Assembly (NCBI GenBank): GCA_020544305.1
Contig: CP058667.1
Location: forward strand, 2,046,001 to 2,110,000
DNA length: 64,000 bases
DNA from: Staphylococcus taiwanensis
Lineage (GTDB): Bacteria; Bacillota; Bacilli; Staphylococcales; Staphylococcaceae
Direction: 5' to 3'
The position numbers and the translations under genes were made by a program. The notes under the pieces are model-generated. The model saw only the letters and a program-made list of their open reading frames with translations, did not search any database and had not been told where the DNA came from. Position 1 is the first letter of the stretch; the number at the start of each line of letters is the position of its first letter. Shown here piece by piece: positions 11,872 to 21,738 of the stretch.

Positions 11872-11917
11872 AAGAAAAAGATGGAACCGAATTCATTCTG
11901 AATTCATTGTTCCATCT
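11872..11917 (-). terminator. Hairpin repeat, probable CHAP-gene terminator (copy 2 of a dispersed family)
   Basis: Arms AGATGGAAC (11879-11887) and complement (11909-11917) enclose two GAATTC sites (11889-11894 and 11900-11905) that extend the pairing. On the minus strand it runs into TTTTTCTTT. It lies about 140 bases past the CHAP-gene stop. Confidence 0.65.
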
Positions 11918-12056
11918 CTCAAAGCCGATTAAAACTAAAGATAGTTTAATTTGATTGTTCCCATGTTCAATTAACTGTTATGCGTTTGGTTTAAATATAA
12001 AAACAAATTTAAATCATATTTTTAATATTATAAATCAACTAGTATATTGAATCGCA

Positions 12057-12923
12057 CTAATGAATGAAGTTATAACTTGAAACATTTTTAATTGTTCTGT
12101 TAGTCACATGATTGAAGTTACCATTCCAGTTCATTTCTGAAACATATACTGAACCATCTTGGTTAACACGTTCAACTACACCTACATGTCCATAGTATCC
12201 GGCGTTAGTTTGGAATATAGCACCAACCTCTGGGCGATTGTCTACAGCTAACCCAGCATTTTTAGCAGAATAAGCCCAGTTATTGGCATTGCCCCAATAA
12301 CTACCAATAGAGCGTCCTAATTGTTGACGACGATCAAACGCATAATAAGTACAATTACCAAAGTAATAATGATTTCCTTGGTTTCCAACTACTTTATTAT
12401 TGTAATGTGTTGGCTCATTATATGACGTATTAGTGTATGAAGTCTTAATTGTAGATGGATGTATAACGGGTGCACTCGTTGTTGTTACTTTATAATTATT
12501 GTCCCCTTGATAGTGTGTTACTGGCGTTTCACTTATATGATTCTCACTATAAGATTCTGTGTAAGTTTGTGCATAATCCACATTACTATTTTCCAGTTCA
12601 GCAGCACCTTTATCGCTAACGGCAATTAAATCACCTGGATGAATGAGAGCAGTTATGCCAGGGTTATACGCATATACTTGTTCTAAAGATAACTTGTGAG
12701 ATAAAGCAATATGATATAAAGTATCACCTGCTTTAACTTTAACAATATCTTTTTCTGTTAAACCTGCTACTGTTTCTTGTTGTTTTTGATCAGTAGATAC
12801 ATTTATATGTTGAGCTGGAACTGTATTGTTTGTATTTTGACTATGTTCGGCATTAGCGATTCCACTAATTCCTGCAAAAGCTGCGATTGAAGTTAAAGTT
12901 ACTGTAAGCGTCTTATTTCTCAT
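12057..12923 (-). CDS. Secreted LysM-CHAP cell wall hydrolase (Sle1/SsaA type)
   Basis: A 288-residue exported protein. The signal peptide spans about 1-25 (MRNKTLTVTLTSIAAFAGIS, cleavage after ANA). One LysM domain lies at about 61-103 (VKVKAGDTLYHIALSHKLSLEQV) and binds peptidoglycan. A linker rich in Thr, Ser, Tyr and Asn follows to about 175. A C-terminal CHAP domain carries the catalytic Cys in GNCTYYAFDRRQQLG and His in GYYGHVGVVERV, followed by SEMNWNGNFNHV. CHAP enzymes act as amidases or endopeptidases in daughter-cell separation. It resembles staphylococcal Sle1/SsaA proteins but has only one LysM. A perfect WalR-type box lies about 73-89 bases upstream of the start, as expected for a WalKR-controlled wall hydrolase. 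Confidence 0.92.
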   Translation of the reverse strand: MRNKTLTVTLTSIAAFAGISGIANAEHSQNTNNTVPAQHINVSTDQKQQETVAGLTEKDIVKVKAGDTLYHIALSHKLSLEQVYAYNPGITALIHPGDLIAVSDKGAAELENSNVDYAQTYTESYSENHISETPVTHYQGDNNYKVTTTSAPVIHPSTIKTSYTNTSYNEPTHYNNKVVGNQGNHYYFGNCTYYAFDRRQQLGRSIGSYWGNANNWAYSAKNAGLAVDNRPEVGAIFQTNAGYYGHVGVVERVNQDGSVYVSEMNWNGNFNHVTNRTIKNVSSYNFIH

Positions 12924-12995
12924 GTTGTCATTCCTTTGTTGTTTTGTATTATTGTTCTTTTATACTGTAGCACACCCTATTTCGTAATAGTTGAT

Positions 12996-13012
12996 TGTTA
13001 ACGCCTTGTAAT
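12996..13012 (+). promoter_or_regulatory. WalR-type box upstream of the CHAP hydrolase gene
   Basis: TGTTAA-N5-TGTAAT is a perfect match to the WalR (YycF) direct-repeat consensus TGTWAH-N5-TGTWAH. It is read on the strand opposite to the gene, 73-89 bases before its ATG. WalKR controls most wall hydrolases in staphylococci. Confidence 0.6.
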
Positions 13013-13135
13013 ATAAAGGTTAAATAAGACGTTTTAACTATTTAAATACAGTCCTGTTAGTAATAATACACTTAACGATTTACATCTATTTTTTCATTTA
13101 TATAAGATATCAAAACGCTCTTTTACAGTTCCTTC

Positions 13136-13158
13136 AAAAAGGATAACTTTGGTTATTC
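13136..13158 (-). terminator. Probable prfB terminator
   Basis: A short hairpin (GGATAAC/GTTATTC with one G-U or mismatch) lies about 30 bases past the prfB stop. It is followed on the minus strand by five T. Confidence 0.5.
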
Positions 13159-13186
13159 AGCTATTTCTTATCGAAACTCCGTCTCA

Positions 13187-14303
13187 TTATCCTTCACTAT
13201 GTGTCATGGATTGTCTTAGATAAGCTTCGATAAATGGTCCTATTTCGCCATCCATGACAGCATCAACTTTACCAGTTTCCTCATTGGTACGATGATCTTT
13301 TACCATTGAATAGGGATGGAATACATATGATCTGATTTGACTTCCCCAACCAATCTCTTTTTGTTCACCACGTATTTCAGCCATTTCACGTTCTTGCTCT
13401 TCTAATTTCAATTGATATAGCTTAGCTTTCAACATTTTCATGGCTGCTTCACGGTTTTTAATTTGAGAACGTTCGTTTTGGTTATTTACTACGATACCTG
13501 TTGGATGGTGTGTTATTCGAATAGCAGATTCTGTTTTATTGATATGTTGTCCACCTGCACCAGATGCTCTAAATGTATCAACTGTAATATCATCAGGATT
13601 AATCTCAATTTCAATTTCGTCATTATTAAATTCTGGAATAACATCACAAGATGCGAATGACGTATGACGTCGTCCTGATGAATCAAATGGTGAAATTCTA
13701 ACTAATCTATGAACACCTTTTTCAGCTTTCAAATAACCATAGGCGTTATGTCCTTTAATTAAGAGTGTTACACTTTTAACGCCAGCTTCATCACCTGGTA
13801 AATAATCTACCGTTTCAACTTTGAAACCTTGTTGTTCGCCATAGCGTTGATACATACGCAATAACATGCTCGCCCAATCCTGTGATTCAGTACCGCCAGC
13901 GCCAGGATGTAACTCAAGAATTGCATTATTCGCATCATGGGGTCCATCTAATAATAATTGCAATTCGAATTGATCAACTTTTTCTTTAAAAGCAGTCACT
14001 TCTTGTTCCAAGTCACCTTTCATATCTTCATCAAATTCTTCTTGCAATAATTCCCATGTCGCAGTCATATCTTCGACTTCATTATTTAAATCATGATAAC
14101 CATTAACTACAGATTTCAACGCATTATTCTTATCAATAACTTCTTGTGCTTTGTTTTGATCATCCCAGAAATCTGGCTCTGTCATCATCTCTTCATATTC
14201 CTGGATATTTGTCTCTTTATTTTCTAAGTCAAAGAGACCCCCTAATTTGTGTTAAATTTTCGTTATACTCATCAAGTTTACGTTTGATTTCCGATAATTC
14301 CAT
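13187..14303 (-). CDS. prfB: Peptide chain release factor 2 (RF2), expressed by programmed +1 frameshift
   Basis: RF2 terminates translation at UGA and UAA. The gene is in two frames. Codons 1-24 start at ATG 14303 ([20 protein letters not shown]) and end at an in-frame TGA at 14229-14231. The slip site is CTT-TGA-C, preceded by an AGGGGG Shine-Dalgarno-like stretch, as in most bacterial prfB genes. A +1 slip joins ...RGSL to [16 protein letters not shown] and yields 371 residues. The peptidyl-hydrolysis motif is GGQ in [16 protein letters not shown], and the family segment [12 protein letters not shown] is clear. The stop-codon-selection loop is present ([13 protein letters not shown]). A frame-naive reading would start at 14188 and lose the N-terminus. 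It is followed by its own terminator. Confidence 0.96.
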
Positions 14304-14470
14304 CGTTTATCTCTCCTAATCATTTCACTCTATATTTCATTATAATACATGACATTTTTGAGTCTTGTCATTCCTTTTGAAAATGCAGTACCAAACTCGT
14401 TCACAAATCAAGTTCTAAACCATCAACAATCTATATCAAAAGTTCAGTACACAAGATCATCAATTAAATT

Positions 14471-14510
14471 CAAAAAACAGGAGAGTGAAAACAACTTCAC
14501 TACTCCTGCT
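14471..14510 (-). terminator. Intrinsic terminator of secA
   Basis: A hairpin CAGGAG..AGTGAA / TTCACTACTCCTG (14478-14490 with 14496-14509) lies 15 bases past the secA stop. On the minus strand it is followed by six T. Confidence 0.8.
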
Positions 14511-14524
14511 TATAATGGTTTAGA

Positions 14525-17062
14525 TTATTCTTCTCTGCCATGACAATTTTTATATTTCTTGCCGCTACCACATGGACAAGGATCATTACGTCCTATTTTA
14601 TCGCCTTTAACAACAGGTTGCTTTTTGGCTTTTTCTTTACCATCCTCAGCTGATACGTGTTGTGCTGTACCGAAGTCAGTTGTTTTTTCACGTTCGATGT
14701 CTTCATCTACTTGTATAACTGATTTAAGAATAAATTTAGATGTATCTTCTTCAATATTTTGCATCATCATATCAAATAGCTCATGACCTTCGTTTTGATA
14801 ATCTCGAAGTGGATTTTGTTGTGCATATGAACGTAAATGGATACCTTGTCGTAATTGGTCCATTGTATCGATGTGGTCTGTCCAATGTGTATCAATTGAG
14901 CGTAATAAAATCATTCGTTCAAATTCAGGCATTTGATCGCCAATTTTTTCTTTTTGACTTTCATAACCTTTTTCAATTTTAGACCATACAATTTCGAAGA
15001 TATCCTCTGAATCTTTACCCTTAATTTCTTCTTCTGTAAGATCTCCTTCTTGTAAGAAGACATCATTAACGTAGTTAATAAATGGTACATAATCAGGGTC
15101 ATCGTCTTCTTCATTGATATGATAGTTTACACCACGTTGTAACGTTGCACGCAACATTGCATTTACTAATTGTGAGCTATCTTCTGAGTCAATCACATTA
15201 TTACGTTCAGTATAAATAATCTCACGTTGTTTACGTAACACTTCGTCATATTCTAGAATACGTTTACGTGCATCAAAGTTATTGCCTTCTACACGTTTTT
15301 GAGCTGATTCTACAGCACGTGATACCATTTTAGATTCAATTGGTGTTGAATCATCCATACCTAAACGATTCATCATTTTTTGTAATCTTTCTGAACCAAA
15401 TCGTACCATCAATTCATCTTGTAATGATAAGTAGAAACGACTATCACCTTTATCACCTTGACGACCAGAACGACCACGTAATTGGTCATCGATACGACGT
15501 GATTCATGGCGTTCAGTACCAATTACAGCAAGACCACCAATTTCTTCAACGCCTTCGCCAAGTTTAATATCTGTACCACGTCCAGCCATGTTTGTCGCAA
15601 TAGTAACTGCGCCTTTTTGTCCAGCGTTTGCTACAATTTCAGCTTCACGTTCATGGTTTTTCGCATTTAATACATCATGACGAATACCACGTTTTTTAAG
15701 TAAGTTAGAAATATATTCACTAGTTTCAACTGCAACTGTACCTAATAGTACGGGTTGTCCTTGTTTATGTTTTTCAACAACATCTTCAACTACAGCATCA
15801 AATTTACCTTTTTGACTGATGTAGATTAAGTCAGATTTGTCATCACGTTGAACAGGTTTATTAGTTGGAATTTGTGTAACCGTCATATTATAAATATTGC
15901 GGAATTCCTCTTCTTCCGTTTTTGCAGTACCTGTCATACCAGCTAATTTGTTATACATACGGAAATAGTTTTGGAATGTGATTGACGCCATTGTTTTAGA
16001 TTCATTTTGAATCTTCACGCCTTCTTTAGCTTCTATTGCTTGGTGAAGCCCTTCAGAGAAACGACGACCAGGCATTGTACGTCCAGTAAATTGGTCCACG
16101 ATTAGTACTTCGCCATCAACTACCATGTAGTCGACGTCTCTTTGTAACGTTACATGTGCTTTCAATGCAGTATTAATGTGGCTAATGACTTCGACATTTT
16201 GTACGTCATATAAATTTTCAATTTTGAACATGCGTTCCGCTTTATCTGCACCTTGCTCAGTTAAATGTACTGCTTTTGTTTTTTCATCATATTTATAGTC
16301 ATCTTCAGCTTTTAGCATTTTAGCGAATACATTAGCTTGTGTATATAAAGAAGTAGATTTTTCCGCTTCTCCAGAGATAATTAATGGTGTTCTTGCTTCA
16401 TCAATTAAAATTGAGTCGACCTCATCAATAATCGCAAAATGTAATGGTCTCATTACGCGTTCTTCCGCATAGTTGACCATGTTATCTCTTAAATAATCGA
16501 AGCCTAATTCGTTGTTAGTACTATAGGTAATGTCTTGAGCGTAAGCTTCACGTTTTTCTGTAGTTGATTTACTGTTTAAATTCAAGCCTACTGTTAAACC
16601 TAAAAATTCATATAACTCAGCCATTTCTTCACTTTGCACACTTGATAAGTATTCATTGACTGTGATGACGTGTACACCACGACCAGCAAGTGCATTAAGA
16701 TAAGTAGGCATCGTTGCTGTCAAAGTTTTACCTTCACCAGTTCTCATTTCGGCGATATCACCTTTATGAATCGCAATACCACCCATAACTTGTACTTTAT
16801 ATGGTGTCATATTAAAGACACGTTTTGACCCTTCGCGTACAAGGGCATACGCTTGAGGCAAAATCTTATCTAAATAATCATTTTGTTTTTTCACATCTTC
16901 TATGTCTTGAACTTCTTGTTGAAACTGTTTGGTTTTATTTTTAATTTCTTCATCAGTTAAGATAGCCATATCTTCCTCTAATGCGAGTACTTCATCGGCT
17001 ATTTTACCTAGACGTTTAGTTTCTTTTTTATTGCCATCAGCAATTTTTGATAAAAATCCCAT
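14525..17062 (-). CDS. secA: Preprotein translocase ATPase SecA (SecA1)
   Basis: An 845-residue motor that drives unfolded preproteins through SecYEG. The Walker A motif MRTGEGKT lies at 106-113 and the DEAD-type box [12 protein letters not shown] near 208-219. Motif VI is [11 protein letters not shown]. The C-terminal zinc-binding, SecB-type tail is [17 protein letters not shown]. Length matches the housekeeping SecA rather than accessory SecA2. It starts at ATG 17062 with AGGAGCGG ribosome-binding site and lies directly upstream of prfB on the same strand, as in other Firmicutes. The intervening terminator implies mostly separate transcripts. Confidence 0.98.
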   Translation of the reverse strand: MGFLSKIADGNKKETKRLGKIADEVLALEEDMAILTDEEIKNKTKQFQQEVQDIEDVKKQNDYLDKILPQAYALVREGSKRVFNMTPYKVQVMGGIAIHKGDIAEMRTGEGKTLTATMPTYLNALAGRGVHVITVNEYLSSVQSEEMAELYEFLGLTVGLNLNSKSTTEKREAYAQDITYSTNNELGFDYLRDNMVNYAEERVMRPLHFAIIDEVDSILIDEARTPLIISGEAEKSTSLYTQANVFAKMLKAEDDYKYDEKTKAVHLTEQGADKAERMFKIENLYDVQNVEVISHINTALKAHVTLQRDVDYMVVDGEVLIVDQFTGRTMPGRRFSEGLHQAIEAKEGVKIQNESKTMASITFQNYFRMYNKLAGMTGTAKTEEEEFRNIYNMTVTQIPTNKPVQRDDKSDLIYISQKGKFDAVVEDVVEKHKQGQPVLLGTVAVETSEYISNLLKKRGIRHDVLNAKNHEREAEIVANAGQKGAVTIATNMAGRGTDIKLGEGVEEIGGLAVIGTERHESRRIDDQLRGRSGRQGDKGDSRFYLSLQDELMVRFGSERLQKMMNRLGMDDSTPIESKMVSRAVESAQKRVEGNNFDARKRILEYDEVLRKQREIIYTERNNVIDSEDSSQLVNAMLRATLQRGVNYHINEEDDDPDYVPFINYVNDVFLQEGDLTEEEIKGKDSEDIFEIVWSKIEKGYESQKEKIGDQMPEFERMILLRSIDTHWTDHIDTMDQLRQGIHLRSYAQQNPLRDYQNEGHELFDMMMQNIEEDTSKFILKSVIQVDEDIEREKTTDFGTAQHVSAEDGKEKAKKQPVVKGDKIGRNDPCPCGSGKKYKNCHGREE

Positions 17063-17368
17063 TACGTCCGCTCCTTTAGCTTAAAACTGTTTCCTTACAA
17101 CAATTTATCATATCATTTATACTTTCAAATTTATACTTAAATACTCATATAAACGTTGTACTTAATTGCACACAACTATTATCTATTACTGTACTTCCCT
17201 ATTTATTATTTATAACTTTATGTTCTAAACATAAATATCCAATTACCTCATTACATTAGCACAGCATTTTATTAGCGTCCACGAATTACTATATAAGTTT
17301 TCACATAAAACAAGAGCGTCCATTTGAAATGAACGCTCTCTATTCTTACTTGTTTTGTTTATTGATGG
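17063..17368. other. Intergenic region between secA and hpf
   Basis: No gene is visible in this 306-base AT-rich gap. It contains the hpf terminator (17310-17341) and must contain the secA promoter, which I could not place with confidence. Confidence 0.65.
17310..17341 (-). terminator. Intrinsic terminator of hpf
   Basis: A 13-base stem AGAGCGTTCATTT / AAATGGACGCTCT (17313-17325 with 17327-17339, one mismatch) lies 28 bases past the hpf stop. A T-rich tract follows on the minus strand. Confidence 0.8.
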
Positions 17369-17947
17369 TTATTCTGTTGTTTCAATTAATCCATATTTTC
17401 CATCTTTACGTTTATAAACAATACTTGTTCCATCTGTTTCACGATCTGTAAAGATATAGAAATCATGTCCTAATAAATCCATTTGTAAAACTGCTTCCTC
17501 TGAGTCCATTGGTTTTAAGCTGAATTGTTTTGAACGAATAATTTCAATATCACTCTCATTCGTTGGTTCAACTTCAGTTTCTTCTGCTACCTCAGGAGGT
17601 GCTTCTTGAACTTCAGCTACAAACGCCTCTGGCTCACCGTGATTTTTATGCTTACGATTAACACGTGTTTTATATTTACGTACTTGACGTTCTAATTTAC
17701 TAGTAACTAAGTCAATTGCTGCATATAAATCATCATGTCGTTCTTCAGCTCTTAATGTTACATTTTTTAAAGGAATCGTTACTTCAATTTTAGTTGTAGA
17801 GTTTTGGTACGTTTTAACTTTAACGTGTGCAACTGCGTTTGGCACATCGTTAAAATAACGTTCAAGTTTACCAATTTTTTCCTCAATATAGTTGCGGATG
17901 GCATCTGTAATAGTGAGGTTATCTCCATGAATTTCAAATCTAATCAT
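17369..17947 (-). CDS. hpf: Long-form ribosome hibernation promoting factor (HPF)
   Basis: A 192-residue protein with an N-terminal S30AE domain ([21 protein letters not shown]..., 1-100), an acidic, Pro-rich linker (about 108-130), and a C-terminal dimerisation domain ([25 protein letters not shown]... to the end). Long HPF pairs two 70S ribosomes into inactive 100S dimers in stationary phase and under stress. The length is the standard for staphylococci. It starts at ATG 17947 behind AAAGGAGAG. A perfect TATAAT (17989-17994) lies about 42 bases upstream, overlapping the gap to comFC, so hpf probably has its own promoter. Confidence 0.95.
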   Translation of the reverse strand: MIRFEIHGDNLTITDAIRNYIEEKIGKLERYFNDVPNAVAHVKVKTYQNSTTKIEVTIPLKNVTLRAEERHDDLYAAIDLVTSKLERQVRKYKTRVNRKHKNHGEPEAFVAEVQEAPPEVAEETEVEPTNESDIEIIRSKQFSLKPMDSEEAVLQMDLLGHDFYIFTDRETDGTSIVYKRKDGKYGLIETTE

Positions 17948-17988
17948 AGCTATCTCTCCTTTAACCTCTTATATTGGTAATTCTTACT

Positions 17989-17994
17989 ATTATA
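17989..17994 (-). promoter_or_regulatory. Candidate -10 element of hpf
   Basis: A perfect TATAAT on the minus strand lies 42 bases before the hpf ATG. The corresponding -35 is poor, so the promoter is tentative. A SigB-type pair was looked for and not seen. Confidence 0.4.
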
Positions 17995-18008
17995 ATACCA
18001 CGTTTAAC

Positions 18009-18683
18009 CTATCTTGAAAACGTAAACACTTTGAATTTTCTGACATTTTTATCATACAATTTACACCCTGCATGATGTATTGTTAATCCAGTTGTATAAA
18101 TATCATCTACGAGTAATATTTCTTTATCAGTTAAATCCATATCCTCTTTGACGTAAAATGGATTGGGTGCTTTCGCTCTCTCAATTTTACCTAATAATGA
18201 TTGTTTGGGTCTAAGGTCAGTTCCAAGAATATTATGATATTTGACCCCCATTTTCTTTAAAACAGTCGTCACAGGATTAAATGTTCGATCTAAATCACGC
18301 TCATAAGGCGATGGTATGGGTACAATCATGTCATATGAAGTTTGAGGTAAGCGAAGTTGTGATGCCAGTACATCAGCTAAATAATAATCTCTCATAAATT
18401 TATAATTATGGATGGTTTCTTTCATCACGCCGCTATATTGGTAATCACAGTATAGTTGTGACATGAGTGCAAATTCTTTTTCTAAAAATTGGCAATCCAA
18501 ACAAACAGCATCCACATCTTCATGATAGTTTAAGCATCTTGGACAACGATGATGGTCTTGAATCAATTTCACGTTATCCCATTCTTGTTGACATGTTTTA
18601 CACATTCTTTCGACAGGTCGATAAAAGTTTAAAATAGTGAGTGGCTCATGAATCGTCTTTAAACACTGCACACATTTAGGCAT
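18009..18683 (-). CDS. comFC: ComFC-like competence phosphoribosyltransferase
   Basis: A 224-residue protein with an N-terminal zinc-binding cluster (CVQCLKTI, CKTCQQEW, CPRCLNYH, CLDCQ) and a C-terminal PRTase domain with the PRPP loop ILLVDDIYTTGLTIH near 190-204. The family is needed for DNA uptake during transformation and works with the ComFA helicase. Its ATG lies inside the end of comFA (8-base overlap), so the two are translationally coupled. It also resembles GntX/YhgH-type proteins, a naming difference only. Confidence 0.92.
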   Translation of the reverse strand: MPKCVQCLKTIHEPLTILNFYRPVERMCKTCQQEWDNVKLIQDHHRCPRCLNYHEDVDAVCLDCQFLEKEFALMSQLYCDYQYSGVMKETIHNYKFMRDYYLADVLASQLRLPQTSYDMIVPIPSPYERDLDRTFNPVTTVLKKMGVKYHNILGTDLRPKQSLLGKIERAKAPNPFYVKEDMDLTDKEILLVDDIYTTGLTIHHAGCKLYDKNVRKFKVFTFSR

Positions 18684-19965
18684 CTAACCACCCTTTCGTT
18701 AAGCCTAATTGATTCATATGCTTAATATCCTTCTTAGCTTGAATCATGGATAAGCTCACACCTTCATGTAAAAAAATAACTGTTCCGGTTGGCGCTTCTT
18801 GTTTGCGTCCTACCCGTCCCGAAATTTGTACTAGTGCTGCTTTGTCAAAACTTTCAGCATTCATCACAATCACGTCTAAACGAGGCATAGTAAAACCTCG
18901 TTCTAAAATTGTTGTCGTAAAGACAATTCGATGTTCGCCCTTACGTAAAGCTTCGACTTTCTCAAAACGTAACGCATCTTTGCTTGAAACATATATTAAA
19001 TCTGGAAAGAGATAATGATAAAGTTTAAATACTTGTTTCATTATTTCAATATTATTAAAAAAGACTAGCGTGTAACGCTGCGCTTCAATTTGTCGAAGCA
19101 ATAATTGTTTTAACTTGTATTGAATGTGTTTTGTGTTTAATTTGAAATACTTAAATTGAGGAACTGGCAAAGGACGTCTATGAAACCGAGCGGGCAATTG
19201 AATAATTTGTTCATGAGGCAATTGTTTCAATAAATTTTTGGGAGGCGTAGCTGTCATAAATATATGACTGTGTTGTGGTTTAGAGGCAAGTTGAATCGCT
19301 TCTACAAGTCTTGGATCCATAGATAGTGGAAAAGCATCGACTTCATCGATAAATATAATGTCGAAATGTGTTTTAAAACGATACATTTGATGTACCGTTG
19401 CTATAACGAAATGACCATTGTATTGTTGCTGACTTGATTGATGTAAGACGTCAATTTCTTCATAGATAAACGCTTCTTTGATACGTAAACTAATTTCAAT
19501 TACCACATCTACTCTCGGTGAAATAACCGCTACATTATAGCCTAATTGACGTGCAATTCGGATACCTTCAAACATCATTTCTGTTTTCCCTGCTCCAGTT
19601 ACAGCATATAAGAGTAAATCCTTGAAATGATGAATCGCATCAACTATCTTTTCTGAAGCATAACACTGCTGTTCAGATAATTTAAATGGTAATGCATAAT
19701 AGCCATCTGTTTTACTACAAACACTTTCTGTTATTCGATATTCCGTGACATTATCCATACGACCTAATTGAATACAACTACGACAATAAATGATGTTCTC
19801 CTTTGAAAATGCCGCTTCATATTCACACAATTGTTTATCATCTTCATTGCCACATTGTATACATCGATAACCTTTTGACGTTTTAACAATACCGGGTGTC
19901 TTAATAATGACTGTCTCGTCACTTAATTCAACATTAGGAAATACTAATTTTCCATAATATTTTAT
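18676..19965 (-). CDS. comFA: ComFA-like DNA uptake helicase/translocase, probable non-AUG start
   Basis: A superfamily 2 ATPase that pulls single-stranded DNA into the cell during transformation. A zinc cluster (CIQCGNEDDKQLC, CRSCIQ) lies N-terminal. Walker A is AVTGAGKTE, the DEAD box is FIDEVDAFPL, and helicase C-terminal motifs are present (TTILERGFTMPRLDV, QISGRVGRKQ). The open frame reaches an ATG at 20046, but that ATG lies inside the degV terminator hairpin and would add an odd hydrophobic leader. A strong Shine-Dalgarno (AAGGAAGTGA) ends five bases before an ATA codon at 19965. Starting there gives IKYYGKLVFPN, about 429 residues. No ATG, GTG or TTG sits at a good distance, so a rare AUA start or sequence decay is likely. 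Staphylococci are at best weakly competent. Confidence 0.88.
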   Translation of the reverse strand: MKYYGKLVFPNVELSDETVIIKTPGIVKTSKGYRCIQCGNEDDKQLCEYEAAFSKENIIYCRSCIQLGRMDNVTEYRITESVCSKTDGYYALPFKLSEQQCYASEKIVDAIHHFKDLLLYAVTGAGKTEMMFEGIRIARQLGYNVAVISPRVDVVIEISLRIKEAFIYEEIDVLHQSSQQQYNGHFVIATVHQMYRFKTHFDIIFIDEVDAFPLSMDPRLVEAIQLASKPQHSHIFMTATPPKNLLKQLPHEQIIQLPARFHRRPLPVPQFKYFKLNTKHIQYKLKQLLLRQIEAQRYTLVFFNNIEIMKQVFKLYHYLFPDLIYVSSKDALRFEKVEALRKGEHRIVFTTTILERGFTMPRLDVIVMNAESFDKAALVQISGRVGRKQEAPTGTVIFLHEGVSLSMIQAKKDIKHMNQLGLTKGWLDA

Positions 19966-19987
19966 AAGTATCACTTCCTTTTTCAAA

Positions 19988-20073
19988 AATAAAAAGCCTA
20001 AAAGCACTAGGATAAGGGTAATACACAATGCATTCTCATTGTGCATACACTTAATCCCCTCACTTTTAGACTT
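19988..20073 (-). terminator. Long terminator hairpin between degV and comFA
   Basis: On the minus strand a long imperfect stem (outer arm 20052-20073, outer partner 19994-20012, inner arms CACAATG/CATTGTG) ends in GGCTTTTTATTTTT. It starts just past the degV stop. The comFA ribosome-binding site follows immediately after the T-tract, so comFA depends on read-through or on a promoter I did not see. Confidence 0.7.
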
Positions 20074-20080
20074 ACAAAAA

Positions 20081-20953
20081 TTAATTTATCTCGATTTTTC
20101 TAGGGAAATATCCCAATCCTAATCCACCTGAGCCTAAATGAGACGCGATGACTGGACCAAACTCAGAATATTGTACATTTACATTTGGATAAGTTTCTTT
20201 TAAATGATGATAAAAAGCTTTACCTTCATCAATTTTATCGCCATTAATTACAAAGACTGTAACTTCTTCTAAGTCTTTATCTTTAATAATGCCGAAGATA
20301 TTCTCTTCCAATGCATTAAAAGCACGTTTTTTAGTACGAACTTTCTCGAATGGATGAATCTTACCATCTTCTTCAAAGCGAAGCACTGGTTTCATCTTTA
20401 ATAAAGTACCTACCCAAGCTTGGGCACCTGTTATACGGCCACTTTTTTGTAAATTTTTCAAATCATCTACAAATAAATATGCACCTGTATTCTCACGAAT
20501 TTCTTTTAATTCTTCGATTATCACTTCTGGTGTGAAGCCCTTTTTCACAAGTTCAGTTGCATAAATGGTGTAACTTCCTTCAATCATAGCGGCTAACTTA
20601 CTATCAAAAGTATGAACTTTGACGCCTTCAACCATTTCTCCAGCTTGTGTTGCTGATTGATAGCTACCACTTATTCCACTTGATAAGGCAATCACAATTA
20701 TGTCTGTGTAACCTTTATCTCTTAGCATTTCGTAGTTTTTAATCCATTCTCCAATAGCTGGTTGGCTTGTTGTTGGGAATGTTTTAGATGAGGCCATTTT
20801 ATTATAAAAACGTTCGATTGGAACATTATCATTTTCAGTAAACGTTTCTCCATCATCAAATGCGACACTTAATGGTGCAATAGGTATCTGATACTTATCC
20901 ATAAAGTCTTGTGGTAGATACCCAGTTGAATCTGCCATTACTGCGATTTTCAT
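20081..20953 (-). CDS. fakB1: DegV-family fatty-acid-binding protein (FakB1 type)
   Basis: A 290-residue DegV protein. These proteins hold a fatty acid that the FakA kinase phosphorylates, feeding exogenous fatty acids into phospholipid synthesis. The N-terminal signature [17 protein letters not shown], the TSQPAIGEW segment, the [11 protein letters not shown] loop and the C-terminal [13 protein letters not shown] are typical. The gene lies next to comFA, where fakB1 is found in S. aureus; that position is my main reason for choosing FakB1 over FakB2. A TTG at 20968 is in frame but overlaps the GAGGAGG ribosome-binding site, so the ATG at 20953 is the real start. Confidence 0.85.
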   Translation of the reverse strand: MKIAVMADSTGYLPQDFMDKYQIPIAPLSVAFDDGETFTENDNVPIERFYNKMASSKTFPTTSQPAIGEWIKNYEMLRDKGYTDIIVIALSSGISGSYQSATQAGEMVEGVKVHTFDSKLAAMIEGSYTIYATELVKKGFTPEVIIEELKEIRENTGAYLFVDDLKNLQKSGRITGAQAWVGTLLKMKPVLRFEEDGKIHPFEKVRTKKRAFNALEENIFGIIKDKDLEEVTVFVINGDKIDEGKAFYHHLKETYPNVNVQYSEFGPVIASHLGSGGLGLGYFPRKIEIN

Positions 20954-21096
20954 TGTAGTCCTCCTCAATTATACTCAAGGTTATTATAAATTATTTCTAT
21001 TGAAAAAGAAATTCATAATCAGATATTTATTCATTTAAATATAAGTGTGTATAATAAAAGTTAATAACGCTAATTACTAATGGAGGTGAGAACGCA

Positions 21097-21738
21097 TTGA
21101 GTGAACATGTGATTACTATCAAACAAGCACATACAATTGAAAATGTGATTAATAAATCTCGTTTTATTGCACATATAAAACCAATCTCTTCTGAAGATGA
21201 AGCGAAAGCTTTTATAAATGAAATGAAACAAACGCATAAAGAAGCGAACCATAATTGTTCTGCCTACACTGTTGGTGATCAAATGAATATTCAAAAAGCC
21301 AATGATGATGGTGAACCGAGTGGTACAGCTGGCGTACCCATGCTTGAAATATTAAAGAAATTAGATGTTCATGACGTCTGTGTTGTCGTTACACGTTACT
21401 TTGGCGGCATTAAATTAGGTGGCGGTGGCTTGATTCGTGCTTATAGTGGTGCTGTAAGAGACGTCATCTACGATATTGGTCGCGTTGAATTAAGAGATGC
21501 GATACCGACTACAGTAACGATCAATTATGACTTAACAGGTAAATTCGAATATGAATTAGCCTCCACATCCTATATTTTAAGAGATACAACATATACCGAT
21601 AAGGTAAGTTATCAAATTGATGTCGTTCAATCAGAATATGATAACTTTATTGATTTTTTAAATCGAAATACAGCTGGAAACTTTGAATTACATGAAGGAA
21701 ATGTGAAAAAGTTACCTTTCGATATTCCAACGACTTAA
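21097..21738 (+). CDS. YigZ/IMPACT family protein
   Basis: A 213-residue protein with the UPF0029/IMPACT N-terminal domain: INKSRFIAHIKPISSEDEA, the signature DDGEPSGTAGVPMLEILKK near 68-86, and VVTRYFGGIKLGGGGLIRAYSG near 98-119. A C-terminal DUF1949 ferredoxin-like domain follows. The start is TTG at 21097 behind a strong GGAGGTGAG ribosome-binding site; no ATG fits. The eukaryotic relative IMPACT regulates GCN2, and the bacterial function is not established. It stands alone, transcribed away from degV, with a terminator downstream. Confidence 0.9.
   Translation: MSEHVITIKQAHTIENVINKSRFIAHIKPISSEDEAKAFINEMKQTHKEANHNCSAYTVGDQMNIQKANDDGEPSGTAGVPMLEILKKLDVHDVCVVVTRYFGGIKLGGGGLIRAYSGAVRDVIYDIGRVELRDAIPTTVTINYDLTGKFEYELASTSYILRDTTYTDKVSYQIDVVQSEYDNFIDFLNRNTAGNFELHEGNVKKLPFDIPTT

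Larger units (their letters stand above)
11685..12056. other. Intergenic region between HD-domain gene and CHAP hydrolase gene
   Basis: This 372-base gap has no gene. It contains the HD-gene promoter (11717-11745) and the terminator hairpin repeat (11872-11917). The remainder is AT-rich sequence in which I see no further element. Confidence 0.65.

Noticed and set aside
14188-14303. prfB as a pseudogene because of the in-frame TGA
   Set aside because: The TGA is part of the conserved programmed frameshift signal, not damage.
14349-14543. Small plus-strand frame between prfB and secA
   Set aside because: It overlaps the secA terminator and 3' end, has no ribosome-binding site and no recognisable protein features.
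19966-20046. N-terminal hydrophobic extension of ComFA as a membrane anchor
   Set aside because: This stretch is the degV terminator hairpin and its T-tract; the hydrophobic residues come from the T-rich DNA, and no ribosome-binding site precedes the ATG at 20046.
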